Part shown: positions 7,716 to 16,748 of the stretch, piece by piece
How positions within the stretch are numbered: position 1 is the stretch's first letter
Layout of the letters: the number at the start of each line of letters is the position of its first letter
DNA from: Clostridia bacterium
Lineage (GTDB): Bacteria > Bacillota > Clostridia > Oscillospirales > CAG-272
NCBI GenBank assembly: GCA_017502875.1
Contig: JAFVUF010000009.1
Span: forward strand, 1-64,000
Reading direction: 5' to 3'
Length of the DNA stretch: 64,000 bases
Translations under genes and position numbers: made by a program
The notes under the pieces: generated by a model
Databases searched by the model: none
Seen by the model: the letters and a program-made list of their open reading frames with translations, nothing else
What the model was told of the DNA's origin: nothing

Positions 7716-9590
7716 ATGTCAGGAAAAAGAAGCGCGTTTGGTAGCGTCAAGGCGCTTACGCTTGCCGCAATGCTTACGGCTATGAGCGTCGTTATAGGTA
7801 TCTTTTGTAAGACGTTTCTCAATTTCGGCGCGGGGCTTTTCAGGGTAACCTTTGAAAATCTGCCGATAATAATGTCGGGAATATTCTTTGGGCCGCTTGC
7901 GGGCGGTATTGTAGGCGCGGCAACCGACCTTATAAGCTATCTGCTGTCCTCTCAGGCTTATCCCCCTAACCTTATCGTAACGCTCGGCGCTATGGCAGTC
8001 GGAGCGGTATCGGGCGCGGTGTCGCGCTATGCGGTGAAAAATAGCGGAAAGCTTCAGATAATTCTTTCGGGCGGGGCGGCTCACATAGTAGGCTCAATGA
8101 TAATCAAGCCCATCGGACTTTATCAGTTTTACGGTATAGCGGTGCTTTGGAGAATACCGATGTATCTCGTTATAGCCCCTATTGAGATTTTAATTATTTG
8201 TCTGCTTTTCAGTAACGGAAGCTTTAAAAGACTTGTCGAGGATATAACAAAAAAGCCTCGGTCAGCTAAAACCAAGGAAGGTGAAAAAATGACCTACGAA
8301 AAGGCGCTTGAATATATACATTCTGTATGCTGGAAGGGCTCGCGTCCGGGGCTTGAAAGAATAACCGAGCTTTGCCACCGCTTGGGAGACCCGCAGAATG
8401 ACCTTAAATTCGTTCACGTAACGGGCACTAACGGCAAGGGCTCGACCTGCGCTATGACTGAGAGTATTCTCCGCGCGGCAGGCTACAAAACGGGACTGTT
8501 TACCTCGCCCTACGTAAAGACCTTCAACGAGCGTATGGCGATAAACGGTATTTGCGTTTCAAACGAAAGGCTTGCAGCCGTTACGGCTATGGTAAAGCCT
8601 CACGCCGACTTAATGGCGGACAGTCCGACGGAGTTTGAGCTGATAACGGCAATCGCCTTTATGCTTTTCAAGCTGGAGAAATGTGATATAGTCGTGCTTG
8701 AAGCGGGTATGGGAGGAAGGCTCGACAGCACTAACGTAATAAGCGAGGCGGAGGTTTCCGTGATTACGGGTGTCGCGCTTGAGCATACCGAGTACCTCGG
8801 AGATACGGTTCCTAAGATAGCCTTTGAAAAGGCGGGTATAATCAAAAAGGGCTGTCCTGTGGTGTACGGCGGCAGGGATTATGGAGAGACGAGCTCACCC
8901 GAAAATGAGAAAACGGCTTTTGCTGTCATAAGCGAGCGCGCCTCAGCGCTTGACTGTGAGCTTAGCTTCTGCGATTACTCCGCTTTGAAAACAAAGAGCG
9001 CTACGCTTGACGGCACTACGCTTGATTATAAAGACAGAAAAGACGTTAAGATACCGCTTCTCGGACTTTATCAGCCCGAAAACTGTGTAAAGGCGCTTGA
9101 GGTAATCGAGGCGCTGAGGAAAAAGGGGTACAGTATTCCCGAAAGCGCGGTAAGGGAAGGGCTTTTGGGGGTAACGTGGAGAGCGAGATTTGAAAAGCTT
9201 CTTAACGAGCCGTTAACCGTTTACGACGGCTCGCACAATCCTGATGGGGTAGTCGAGGTAGTGAAAGCGCTTATACATTATTTTGACGATAGAAATCTCA
9301 ACTTCTTAACGGGCGTGATGAAGGATAAGGATTATACGCTAATGGCGAAAATGCTCGCTCCGCTTGCAAACGAGGTATTTTGCGTAACTCCCGATAATCC
9401 CAGAGCGCTTGAAGCAGAGGAGCTTGCTAAGGTTTATTCGGGTTTTGGGGTTAAAGCAAACGCATATGAAACCGTAAATGAGGGCGTCAGAGCCGCGGTG
9501 AAAAAGAGCAAGGAGGGCGGCTTTCCGCTTATATGTCTTGGCTCGCTTTATATGTACGCTGAGGTCTCCGACGCGATAGAAAAGCTTTAA
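7716..9590 (+). CDS. folC: Fused folate ECF transporter S component (FolT) and folylpolyglutamate/dihydrofolate synthase (FolC)
   Basis: Residues 1-~180 form a six-helix S component that captures folate for an ECF transporter. Residues 192-624 are FolC, which adds glutamate to folates and so traps them in the cell. FolC motifs are clear: MTYEKALEYIH start, the P-loop VTGTNGKGSTCAM, and SPYVKTFNER. No stop separates the halves: codon 192 (ATG at 8289) keeps its own ribosome site (AAGGAAGGTG, 8274-8283). The cell could therefore make a 624-residue fusion, a separate ~433-residue FolC, or both. A THF riboswitch and terminator precede it; a strong terminator follows. Confidence 0.93.
   Translation: MSGKRSAFGSVKALTLAAMLTAMSVVIGIFCKTFLNFGAGLFRVTFENLPIIMSGIFFGPLAGGIVGAATDLISYLLSSQAYPPNLIVTLGAMAVGAVSGAVSRYAVKNSGKLQIILSGGAAHIVGSMIIKPIGLYQFYGIAVLWRIPMYLVIAPIEILIICLLFSNGSFKRLVEDITKKPRSAKTKEGEKMTYEKALEYIHSVCWKGSRPGLERITELCHRLGDPQNDLKFVHVTGTNGKGSTCAMTESILRAAGYKTGLFTSPYVKTFNERMAINGICVSNERLAAVTAMVKPHADLMADSPTEFELITAIAFMLFKLEKCDIVVLEAGMGGRLDSTNVISEAEVSVITGVALEHTEYLGDTVPKIAFEKAGIIKKGCPVVYGGRDYGETSSPENEKTAFAVISERASALDCELSFCDYSALKTKSATLDGTTLDYKDRKDVKIPLLGLYQPENCVKALEVIEALRKKGYSIPESAVREGLLGVTWRARFEKLLNEPLTVYDGSHNPDGVVEVVKALIHYFDDRNLNFLTGVMKDKDYTLMAKMLAPLANEVFCVTPDNPRALEAEELAKVYSGFGVKANAYETVNEGVRAAVKKSKEGGFPLICLGSLYMYAEVSDAIEKL
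8274..8291 (+). promoter_or_regulatory. Internal ribosome site and start codon for stand-alone FolC
   Basis: AAGGAAGGTG followed by six bases and ATG at 8289, in frame within the fused gene. The protein sequence from here begins exactly where ordinary FolC proteins begin. Confidence 0.7.
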
Positions 9591-9602
9591 TTTAAACGTA
9601 AC

Positions 9603-9636
9603 AACGGGCTGTCGCACTTGCGACAGCCCGTTTTAA
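9603..9636 (+). terminator. Intrinsic terminator after folT-folC
   Basis: AACGGGCTGTCGC pairs with GCGACAGCCCGTT, then TTT. The same stem sequence recurs almost exactly at 53331-53358, so it belongs to a genome-wide terminator family. Confidence 0.9.
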
Positions 9637-9746
9637 TATTTCAAAGCTTCACTTTATAACCTACGGCGTTGTTTTGGCTTTTAGTTAACCTTTCGCACCT
9701 TACAATATGACAGTGAGGAGTTTTTTAAGAGGGGACTTACTCCTTC

Positions 9747-11936
9747 TTACATAGTGTCGCGATAGTAGTTAATCAGACAGCCGCAGAGGATTATAGTGCG
9801 CTCGTCATCGGTAAGCGGGGGAAGATTAAGAGTTATCTCCTTCATAGCGCTTCCGACGTAAGCCTTAACGGACGTCGCGCCGCTTCTGACTGCTTCTTTA
9901 ATGCCGGGAACGAATATGAAATCACCGTTATCGAAGGGCAGGGCGTTTTCGTCGCAGTCGAGGGTGAAGGGGAGCATACCCCAGTTGATAAGGTTGGAGC
10001 GATAACGCTTAGTGGCGTACTCTTTGGCGATATTAGCCATACCGCCAAGAACCTTCTGGCAGGACGCCGCCTGCTCACGCGCGGAGCCGTCTCCGGGCTT
10101 TACCGCGTAAACGGTTGAGCCGATAAGAGCGTTTTCGGGTGAGGCGAAGCCCTTTGCCTTAACGGCGGCGTAGAACCCGTTAAGAGCAGCGTCGCTTCTG
10201 TCGGAATTGAGAGCGCGCACAGCCTTTGCTCTGCCTACGTATTCGGGGTCCTTTCTTGAAAGAGTAAACTCCGAAAGCGCCTCTGGGTTAGAGCGATAGG
10301 AGGAGGTCTCGCCCGAGGGGATAAGCTCGTCGGTTGTGGTAACGGCGTCGGTTATAACTGACGCTACGCGGAGAATAAGGTCGTCGCTAAGCGCGGGCAT
10401 GCTCGGCCAGTCCTTAATGTTTGGACCGAACTGAAGCTCGGCGTCGGGGTCAGCCTTGCCGAAGCCCTTGTAGAGACGGTTCTTGTATACGGTGTCGTCG
10501 AACCTGTATGCCGACGGAGTGTAGTTAACGTTAAGAGAGGAAGCTGGGGTAAGGATACCGCCGTTTGCCGCGGTAGCGGCGATAGAGCGAGCGTCCATAA
10601 GAGCTACCGAGGCTCTCTGACCCTGACCGGGCTTGGAGCCTTCTCTGTTCGGGAAGTTTCTGGTGCTGTGGCGTATGCTCAGTCCGCCGTTAGAGGGAAC
10701 GTCGCCCGCGCCAAAGCATGGACCGCAGAAGGCGGTGCGGAGCGTAACGCCCGAAGCCATAAGCTCGGAAGCGAAGCCGTTGCGGATAAGCTCCATGTAA
10801 ACGGGCTGAGAAGCGGGGTAGGCGGAAAGCGCAAACGCTCCGTTTCCTATCGAGCCGTTCTTTAAGATGTCCGCCGCGGCGCAGAGGTTGTCGTACGTAC
10901 CGCCCGCGCAGCCCGCGATAACACCCTGGTCGCAGTGTATTTTTCCGTCTGCGCCGAGCTTGTCGAGCAGTCCGTACTCCTTTAAGATGACGTCGGCGTT
11001 CTGGCAAAGCTCGTTTATGGAATAAACGTTAGAGGGGTGAGAGGGAAGCGCGATGTTGCACTCGACCTTGGAAAGATCAATTTTAACCATTCCGTCGTAA
11101 TAGGCTACTCCGTTCACGGAAAGCTTTTTGAAGTCCTCGGGACGGCCGTGGTTAATATAGTAGCGCTCGGTCTCCTCATCGGTTTCCCAGATGGAAGAAA
11201 GACAGGTGGTCTCGGTGGTCATAACGTCTATGCCGTTACGGTATTCTATGGGAAGATTTGCTATACCGTCGCCTACGAATTCAAGCACCTTGTTCTTTAC
11301 AAAGCCCGATTCGAACACGGCGCCGATAAGCTCAAGAGCGACGTCCTGCGGACCTACTCCTGCTCTCGGAGCGCCCGTGAGGTATACGGCAATAACTTCG
11401 GGACGGGCGACGTCATAGGTTTTGTTAAGAAGCTGCTTTACAAGCTCGGGGCCGCCCTCTCCGATAGCCATGGTGCCGAGAGCGCCGTAACGGGTGTGGC
11501 TATCAGAACCGAGTATCATCTTGCCGCAGCCGCTCATCATCTCTCTCATAAAGGAGTGAATGACCGCCTGGTGCGCGGGAACGTATATACCGCCGTACTT
11601 CTTTGCGGCGGAGAGACCGAACACATGGTCGTCCTCGTTTATCGTTCCGCCAACGGCGCAAAGACTGTTATGACAGTTGGTGAGAACGTAAGGAATAGGG
11701 AATTCCTTAAGTCCGCTTGCCCTTGCGGTCTGGATTATACCTACGTAAGTAATATCGTGGGACGCAAGCGCGTCGAATTTAATTTGAAGATTGCTTTCGT
11801 CTCCGGAAACGTTATGCGCGGACAGAATTCCGTAAGCAAGAGTATTTTTTCTTGCCTCGTCCTTTGATACAGCGCAGTCGGTGAGTATTTCACGGCCGTT
11901 TTTCAGAAATACGCCGTTTTTGATAAGCTCTGCCAT
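9747..11936 (-). CDS. Aconitase-superfamily hydratase (YbhJ-like)
   Basis: Predicted [4Fe-4S] hydro-lyase of the aconitase family, closest in layout to the uncharacterised YbhJ branch; the substrate is not certain. At 729 residues it is shorter than AcnA/AcnB. The three cluster cysteines expected for the superfamily are present (GCAGGTYDN and FCGPCFGAG), as are [15 protein letters not shown] and the C-terminal swivel domain with [13 protein letters not shown], which corresponds to the substrate-binding Arg loop. It is monocistronic on the minus strand with its own near-consensus promoter. No isocitrate dehydrogenase or citrate synthase is adjacent, so a TCA role is only one possibility. Confidence 0.88.
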   Translation of the reverse strand: MAELIKNGVFLKNGREILTDCAVSKDEARKNTLAYGILSAHNVSGDESNLQIKFDALASHDITYVGIIQTARASGLKEFPIPYVLTNCHNSLCAVGGTINEDDHVFGLSAAKKYGGIYVPAHQAVIHSFMREMMSGCGKMILGSDSHTRYGALGTMAIGEGGPELVKQLLNKTYDVARPEVIAVYLTGAPRAGVGPQDVALELIGAVFESGFVKNKVLEFVGDGIANLPIEYRNGIDVMTTETTCLSSIWETDEETERYYINHGRPEDFKKLSVNGVAYYDGMVKIDLSKVECNIALPSHPSNVYSINELCQNADVILKEYGLLDKLGADGKIHCDQGVIAGCAGGTYDNLCAAADILKNGSIGNGAFALSAYPASQPVYMELIRNGFASELMASGVTLRTAFCGPCFGAGDVPSNGGLSIRHSTRNFPNREGSKPGQGQRASVALMDARSIAATAANGGILTPASSLNVNYTPSAYRFDDTVYKNRLYKGFGKADPDAELQFGPNIKDWPSMPALSDDLILRVASVITDAVTTTDELIPSGETSSYRSNPEALSEFTLSRKDPEYVGRAKAVRALNSDRSDAALNGFYAAVKAKGFASPENALIGSTVYAVKPGDGSAREQAASCQKVLGGMANIAKEYATKRYRSNLINWGMLPFTLDCDENALPFDNGDFIFVPGIKEAVRSGATSVKAYVGSAMKEITLNLPPLTDDERTIILCGCLINYYRDTM

Positions 11937-11971
11937 TTTGAAATCCTTTCGCTATAAAAATATTCGAAACA

Positions 11972-12000
11972 ATTATACTATAAAGACACTCAAAAGTCAA
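11972..12000 (-). promoter_or_regulatory. Sigma-A promoter of the aconitase-family gene
   Basis: On the minus strand: TTGACT (complement of 11995-12000), 17 bases, TATAAT (complement of 11972-11977), 35 bases before the start codon. Confidence 0.88.
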
Positions 12001-12130
12001 GGACTTAGAAACGATTTTGCGGTAATTTTATCGCGCTTTGCGTTTTTTACGCATATAGCCTCATATGCCGCTTTATTTTATATTCCGTTTAGTAAAATTA
12101 TAAAAAAATTATAAAATAATATAAAAACTC

Positions 12131-12159
12131 TTGAAAAAAATTGAGAATTGGTATATAAT
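12131..12159 (+). promoter_or_regulatory. Sigma-A promoter of the 12195 gene
   Basis: TTGAAA (12131-12136), 17 bases, TATAAT (12154-12159), 35 bases before the GTG start. Confidence 0.82.
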
Positions 12160-12194
12160 AATATGAAAACGTGTTTTGAAGGGAGGCTAAGACT

Positions 12195-13061
12195 GTGAGG
12201 GATATATCCGGAAAGGGAGCTGAAGCAAGTTATTTCCGTAAGAGAGCCGTGAGGCTTTATACGCTGTGCGCTACCGTCGCGTTTGCGGTGGTTACATCAC
12301 TTGCGCTCGCGATTGATTTTGACCCTAAAAAGCAGCTTTTTGACAACGGGAGCGTTCTTGGCGCTATCGCCTTTTATTCATCGCTCGGTCTTACCGCCGT
12401 ATCGCTTATTCTCCCATTTATCCTTATACCGAGGCAGAAGCCTGAGGAAAGCATGCTTCCCGACGGGGACAGATACGCTTTTTATTACACGCTCGATAAC
12501 TCCTTCATAAAAATACTCCGTCTATGCGTATTTTCCGTGATAATTCTTCAGGGCGTGGTAAGAGCCGTTTCCGTCCTGCTTAACGTGGAGAAGGTGTATC
12601 TTCCGACACCCGTTACGTACGTTATGCTGCTGCTCGTTATACCGCTTGCTATGTATTTCGTTCCGGAGGTAACCGAGAGGATAAAGGCGGCAAATGGCAG
12701 GGCGCATATGATATTCGGCTCTGTCGGACTTATCTGGTTCATACTTAACGTGCTTGAAGCTTATTTTGATAAAAGCGTTTCGCTTGCCAGCGAGTACATT
12801 ACTCTCACTCAGCTTACCTGTATCGTTACGATGCTCGCGCTTGTCTATGAGATGAGGTACCATCTTGATGGCACTAAGCTCCGTGTAAGACTTGCCACTT
12901 CCTGCGCCGCCTGTGTGCTTGGAATAGGCTTCGGCTTTGCTCAGCTTGTTATGCTCGTATCGGTAGGTCAGGTCAGCTTTGAGGCAACCTCGGTGGGCGT
13001 TACTCTGCTGTCGCTCGGCGTATATTTTGGCGCGAGAATATTTTTCTATGAGGAAGACTGA
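12195..13061 (+). CDS. Hypothetical multi-pass membrane protein
   Basis: I do not recognise a family. The 288-residue product has about eight hydrophobic segments in two groups, separated by a hydrophilic loop (residues ~75-100, containing RQKPEESMLPDGDRY) that probably faces the cytoplasm. It starts with GTG, chosen because GGGAGG lies 8 bases upstream. It ends 3 bases before the AEC transporter start, so the two are probably co-transcribed and perhaps translationally coupled. Confidence 0.8.
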   Translation: MRDISGKGAEASYFRKRAVRLYTLCATVAFAVVTSLALAIDFDPKKQLFDNGSVLGAIAFYSSLGLTAVSLILPFILIPRQKPEESMLPDGDRYAFYYTLDNSFIKILRLCVFSVIILQGVVRAVSVLLNVEKVYLPTPVTYVMLLLVIPLAMYFVPEVTERIKAANGRAHMIFGSVGLIWFILNVLEAYFDKSVSLASEYITLTQLTCIVTMLALVYEMRYHLDGTKLRVRLATSCAACVLGIGFGFAQLVMLVSVGQVSFEATSVGVTLLSLGVYFGARIFFYEED

Positions 13062-13064
13062 CAA

Positions 13065-14030
13065 ATGTTTATAAATCTTTTCCGCGCTGTTCTGCTCCTG
13101 TTCATAATGATGATACCGGGCTTTATAATGCGTAAGACAAGACTTGCCCCTGACTTACTTCCGCTTGGATTTACCAACACAATTCTCTATATCACCCAGC
13201 CCGCCATGCTTATCGTAGGCTTTTTCAGGGCGAGAGATATGGAAATACTCACAACCGCGGCATTCGTTATGCTGCTGTCGTTTGTTACTCATATAATGTT
13301 CCTTTTGGCAGTCAAGCTCTTTTTTAGGGGCGCCGAGAAGGAGACGCAAAAGGTCTACCGCTTCGGTACGGTGTTCGCAAATGCGGGATATATGGGCATA
13401 CCGCTTATCTCAATGGTGCTTGGAGACGAGGCGGCGATTTACGCTTCTGTTTATATCGTTGGCTTTAACTTCTTCTGTTGGTCATTCGGAGCTCTTATAT
13501 ACTCGGAGGACAAGTCCTTTATCTCTCCGAAAAAGATGTTTATAAATGCGGCTACTGTTCCTACGTTTATCGGTATAGTAATATTCGTAACCAATCTCTA
13601 TTCGTATATCCCGACTCCCGCGGCGGAATTTACCTACGAGGTTCTTTCCATGCTGAAGAACACGGTAGCGCCTATGTCTATGATGATAATAGGAATGAGG
13701 CTTGCCGACCTTAATCTGAAGGGCGCCTTCAAGGATAAATATCTGTATCTCGGACTTGCGCTGCGTTTGCTTGTTTTCCCTATCGGAGCATTCGCTCTGC
13801 TTGCGCTTTGTAAGCTTATAGGCTTTTACGACAGAACGGCGTTTACGGTTATTCTTGTGTGCGCCGCTACGCCCGTCGCGAGCGCTACGTGTATGTTTGC
13901 GGAGAAATTTAACTCTGACTCTACCACCGCGTCGAAGTTTGTTTCTATAAGCACTGTGTTATCACTTGTAACTATGCCCGTATTGGCTCTGCTTTTGGAA
14001 GCGATTCCGATGATACCGAGCTTGGTTTAA
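13065..14030 (+). CDS. AEC (auxin efflux carrier) family transporter
   Basis: Secondary transporter of the BART superfamily; bacterial members move organic acids or amino acids, and the substrate here is unknown. The 321-residue product has ten predicted helices in two five-helix halves. Family-typical stretches are the N-terminal LLLFIMMIPGFIMRK, the central NAGYMGIPLISMVLG crossover motif and the C-terminal AATPVASATCMFAEKF. It starts 3 bases after the preceding membrane-protein gene. Confidence 0.88.
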   Translation: MFINLFRAVLLLFIMMIPGFIMRKTRLAPDLLPLGFTNTILYITQPAMLIVGFFRARDMEILTTAAFVMLLSFVTHIMFLLAVKLFFRGAEKETQKVYRFGTVFANAGYMGIPLISMVLGDEAAIYASVYIVGFNFFCWSFGALIYSEDKSFISPKKMFINAATVPTFIGIVIFVTNLYSYIPTPAAEFTYEVLSMLKNTVAPMSMMIIGMRLADLNLKGAFKDKYLYLGLALRLLVFPIGAFALLALCKLIGFYDRTAFTVILVCAATPVASATCMFAEKFNSDSTTASKFVSISTVLSLVTMPVLALLLEAIPMIPSLV

Positions 14031-14041
14031 GAAATCGGTAT

Positions 14042-14100
14042 ACAAAAATCAACATGAGCAGCATATGACATACAAAAACACACTGTTTGACCTTGACGGG
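14042..14100 (+). pseudogene. Relic of a HAD gene 5' end (duplicate of the next gene's start)
   Basis: This 59-base block repeats, 79 bases upstream, the ribosome site and first codons of the HAD gene at 14144. It would encode MTYKNTLFDLDGS against MTYKNILFDLDGT downstream. Most base changes are synonymous. The ribosome site has decayed from AGGAG to ATGAG. A hairpin (GTCGC/GCGAC) ends the relic. Confidence 0.8.
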
Positions 14101-14143
14101 TCGCACCGGCGACTCCGTTAGCAAAAAACAACAGGAGCAGCAT

Positions 14144-14797
14144 ATGACCTACAAAAACATACTTTTTGACCTTGACGGAACTGTTACGGACCCGTATATC
14201 GGAATAACGAGCTCCATACTTCATTCGCTTAAATATTATCCCGATATAAAAGCGCCCGAAAGGGAAGCCTTGAAGCCGTTTATCGGTCCGCCGCTATACG
14301 CCTCGTATATGAAATACTTCGGTATGGACGAGCCTACGGCGCACGGGGCGGTGGAGCATTACAGAGAGTATTACTCGGTTACGGGTAAATTTGAAAACGA
14401 GCTTTACGAAGGAATAAAGGATTTGCTTTTCGACCTTAAACGGCGCGGCTTTAAGATAGCGCTCGCTACGTCAAAGCCCGAGCTGTTTGCGCGTCAGATA
14501 ATTGAGCATTTTGGGATTGCGGACTGCTTTGATTACGTTCTCGGAAGCACCTTTGACGCAAAGCTTATCGAAAAGGGCGATATTATCGCCTTGCTTTGTA
14601 AGAAAGCGGGCTTTGAGACGTCGCGGAGCGTTATGGTCGGAGACACCGAGTTTGACATAAGGGGCGCAAAGGAAAATAATATGGCGAGCATAGCCGTTAC
14701 CTACGGCTACGGAGAGCTGTCAGCGCTAAAAGAAGCGCAGCCGGACTTCATTTGCGATACCGTCGGCGCTTTAAGAGGAATACTATTGGAAGGATAA
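14144..14797 (+). CDS. HAD-family hydrolase, phosphoglycolate phosphatase-like
   Basis: Haloacid dehalogenase phosphatase of the Gph/PpaX type, removing phosphate from small phosphorylated metabolites; the substrate is not certain. The 217-residue product has motif I FDLDGTVTD (nucleophile Asp), motif II ATSKP, the conserved lysine before motif III, and motif IV GDTEFDIRGAKENN. A helical cap lies between residues ~20 and 90. I chose ATG 14144 because AGGAG lies 7 bases upstream and the protein starts at the family position; the upstream TTG extension reads through relic DNA. It ends 5 bases before gltX. Confidence 0.92.
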   Translation: MTYKNILFDLDGTVTDPYIGITSSILHSLKYYPDIKAPEREALKPFIGPPLYASYMKYFGMDEPTAHGAVEHYREYYSVTGKFENELYEGIKDLLFDLKRRGFKIALATSKPELFARQIIEHFGIADCFDYVLGSTFDAKLIEKGDIIALLCKKAGFETSRSVMVGDTEFDIRGAKENNMASIAVTYGYGELSALKEAQPDFICDTVGALRGILLEG

Positions 14798-14802
14798 CAT
14801 AT

Positions 14803-16512
14803 ATGACTGACGTTAAGGATTTTTTTGATTTTGACGACGCGGAGAAATGCCAGGCGCTTGCCGAGCTTCTTTTCCCGGAGGTAACGGAAACACCGGAGCA
14901 GTGTCTTGAACGTTTCCCGAAAAGAGAGCTTAAAGAGGGAGCTAAGGTAACGAGATTTGCGCCAAGCCCCACGGGCTTTCTGCATTTCGGCGGACTTTTC
15001 CCGACCACCGTCGGAGAGCGCCTTGCTCACCAAAGCGGCGGAGTTTTCATTCTTCGTATAGAGGATACCGACGCAAAGCGCGAGGTTGAGGGCGCGGCGG
15101 AAAAGCTTATCGTTACGCTCGACCACTACGGAATAAAGTTCGACGAGGGCGCGACGGCTGACGGTGAGAAGGGTATTTACGGACCTTACTACCAAAGCAA
15201 GAGAGGACCTATCTACCACGTTTTCGCCAAGCAGCTCGTAAGAGAGGGAAAGGCTTATCCCTGCTTTACAAGCGACGAGGAGCTTATGAAAATGAACGCC
15301 GTTGACAAAAAGGCGGAGATAAAGGAAAAGGATTGGCATTTCGACGCCGAGGCGGCAAGAGAGCAGATGCTCGACCAAAGACGCTTTACGCTTGACGACG
15401 TAAAGAGCAGTCTTGAAAAGGGCGAGAAATTCGTTCTCCGTATAAAGAGCAACGGAAGCGCGGAGAATAAGCGCAAGTTTACCGACCTGATTAAAGGCAC
15501 TATTGACGTTCCCGAAAACGACGAGGATTTCGTTCTTTTAAAGAGCGACGGAATTCCTACCTACCATTTCGCTCACGCCGTGGACGACAGGCTTATGGGA
15601 ACCACTCACGTTATTCGAGGCGAGGAGTGGCTGCCGTCCCTACCCAAGCACCTTCAGCTTTTCGCTTATCTCGGCTTCAAGGCGCCGAAATATATGCACA
15701 TAGCTCAGATAATGCGTCTTGACGAGAACGGAGCGAAGAAAAAGCTCAGTAAGCGAGATATGGGCGCAAATATGGAGGATTACAGAAGAATGGGCTACGC
15801 GCCCGACTGCGTAATGGAGTACGTTATGACTTTGCTCAACTCCAACTACGAGGAGTGGCATATGCAGAACCCCGATAAAAAGTACACGGATTTCCCCTTC
15901 GACATAAAGAAGATGAGTACGTCGGGCTGCCTTTTCGATTTCGCTAAGCTGAACGACGTTTCAAAGAACGTGCTTTCAAGGTATAGCGCCGACCGTATAT
16001 ACGAGGGCGTAACCGAATGGGCAAGCGACTATGACCCCGATTTTTGCAGGCTTCTCACCCGCGACCCCGAATACACAAAGAGGGTGTTCGCCATTGGCAG
16101 AGGTGGCAAGAAGCCGAGAAAGGATTTTGGAACGTGGGGCGAGACCAAGGGCTATATGGGCTTCTTCTTTGACGAGCTGTTCTCGGTAACCGATAGCTTC
16201 CCGGAGGGAAAGAGTGCCGAGGACGCAAAGAAAATGCTTTTCGATTTTGCGGAGCAGTTCGATATAGCGGACGACCAGAACGTCTGGTTTGATAAGATAA
16301 AGGCTATCGCCGATAAGTACGGCTACGCTTCCGATATGAAGGCGTATAAGGCGTCTCCAGAAGCTTTCAAGGGAAGCGTCGCGGACGTTTCTTCGTTTAT
16401 GCGTCTTGCGGTAACGGGCAGACTTAACTCTCCTGATATGTATGAGGTTATGCAGATACTCGGTTATGAAAGAGTAGTAAACAGAATAAATAATTTCGCC
16501 AAAGCGCTGTAA
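14803..16512 (+). CDS. gltX: Glutamate-tRNA ligase (divergent type)
   Basis: Charges tRNA-Glu with glutamate. The 569-residue product (from ATG 14803, after GGAAGGAT) has an N-terminal extension of ~45 residues before the catalytic core. The ATP-binding HIGH motif reads SPTGFLHFGG (~55-64) and the KMSKS motif KKLSKR, both class I synthetase signatures. The all-alpha C-terminal part contacts the anticodon. It is longer than the ~485-residue standard GluRS. It is adjacent to glnS, so this organism probably charges tRNA-Gln directly. A relic of its own 3' end lies 45 bases downstream. Confidence 0.93.
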   Translation: MTDVKDFFDFDDAEKCQALAELLFPEVTETPEQCLERFPKRELKEGAKVTRFAPSPTGFLHFGGLFPTTVGERLAHQSGGVFILRIEDTDAKREVEGAAEKLIVTLDHYGIKFDEGATADGEKGIYGPYYQSKRGPIYHVFAKQLVREGKAYPCFTSDEELMKMNAVDKKAEIKEKDWHFDAEAAREQMLDQRRFTLDDVKSSLEKGEKFVLRIKSNGSAENKRKFTDLIKGTIDVPENDEDFVLLKSDGIPTYHFAHAVDDRLMGTTHVIRGEEWLPSLPKHLQLFAYLGFKAPKYMHIAQIMRLDENGAKKKLSKRDMGANMEDYRRMGYAPDCVMEYVMTLLNSNYEEWHMQNPDKKYTDFPFDIKKMSTSGCLFDFAKLNDVSKNVLSRYSADRIYEGVTEWASDYDPDFCRLLTRDPEYTKRVFAIGRGGKKPRKDFGTWGETKGYMGFFFDELFSVTDSFPEGKSAEDAKKMLFDFAEQFDIADDQNVWFDKIKAIADKYGYASDMKAYKASPEAFKGSVADVSSFMRLAVTGRLNSPDMYEVMQILGYERVVNRINNFAKAL

Positions 16513-16557
16513 GTCTCACCGTGCGGGAGCACTGTTTGCCAGCAGGCGCGTGCCTGC

Positions 16558-16638
16558 CCCGATATGTACGAGGTTATGCAGATACTCGGTTACGAAAGAG
16601 TAGTAAACAGAATAAACAGTTTCGCCAAAGCGCTGTGA
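16558..16638 (+). pseudogene. Relic of a gltX 3' end
   Basis: 81 bases duplicating 16432-16512, the last 27 codons of gltX including the stop. Six differences: four synonymous third positions, one Asn to Ser, and stop TAA to TGA. A hairpin (CAGGC/GCCTG) lies between the copies. The pattern indicates that this copy once ended a functional, diverged gltX allele. Confidence 0.85.
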
Positions 16639-16681
16639 AGCTAAATGCGCGGGAGCTTCATCTAAGTCGGAAGGCTTTTGG

Positions 16682-16724
16682 CGTGAAGCTTTTCTGCAAA
16701 AGTGATGTTTTTGCTACGCGAAAA
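16682..16724 (+). repeat. Decayed member of the GTGAAGT/hairpin repeat family
   Basis: GTGAAG followed by CTTTTCTGCAAAA, then GTGATG and TTTTTGCTACGCGAAAA: the same order of fixed word and TTTTCGC/GCAAAA hairpin seen at 501-640, with several changes. Confidence 0.45.
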
Positions 16725-16748
16725 TAAAGAATGAGAAGGTAAACGAAT

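Noticed and set aside
14087..14143. Upstream TTG start extending the HAD protein by 19 residues
   Set aside because: The extension reads through the relic and its hairpin; ATG 14144 has the good ribosome site and the family-typical start.
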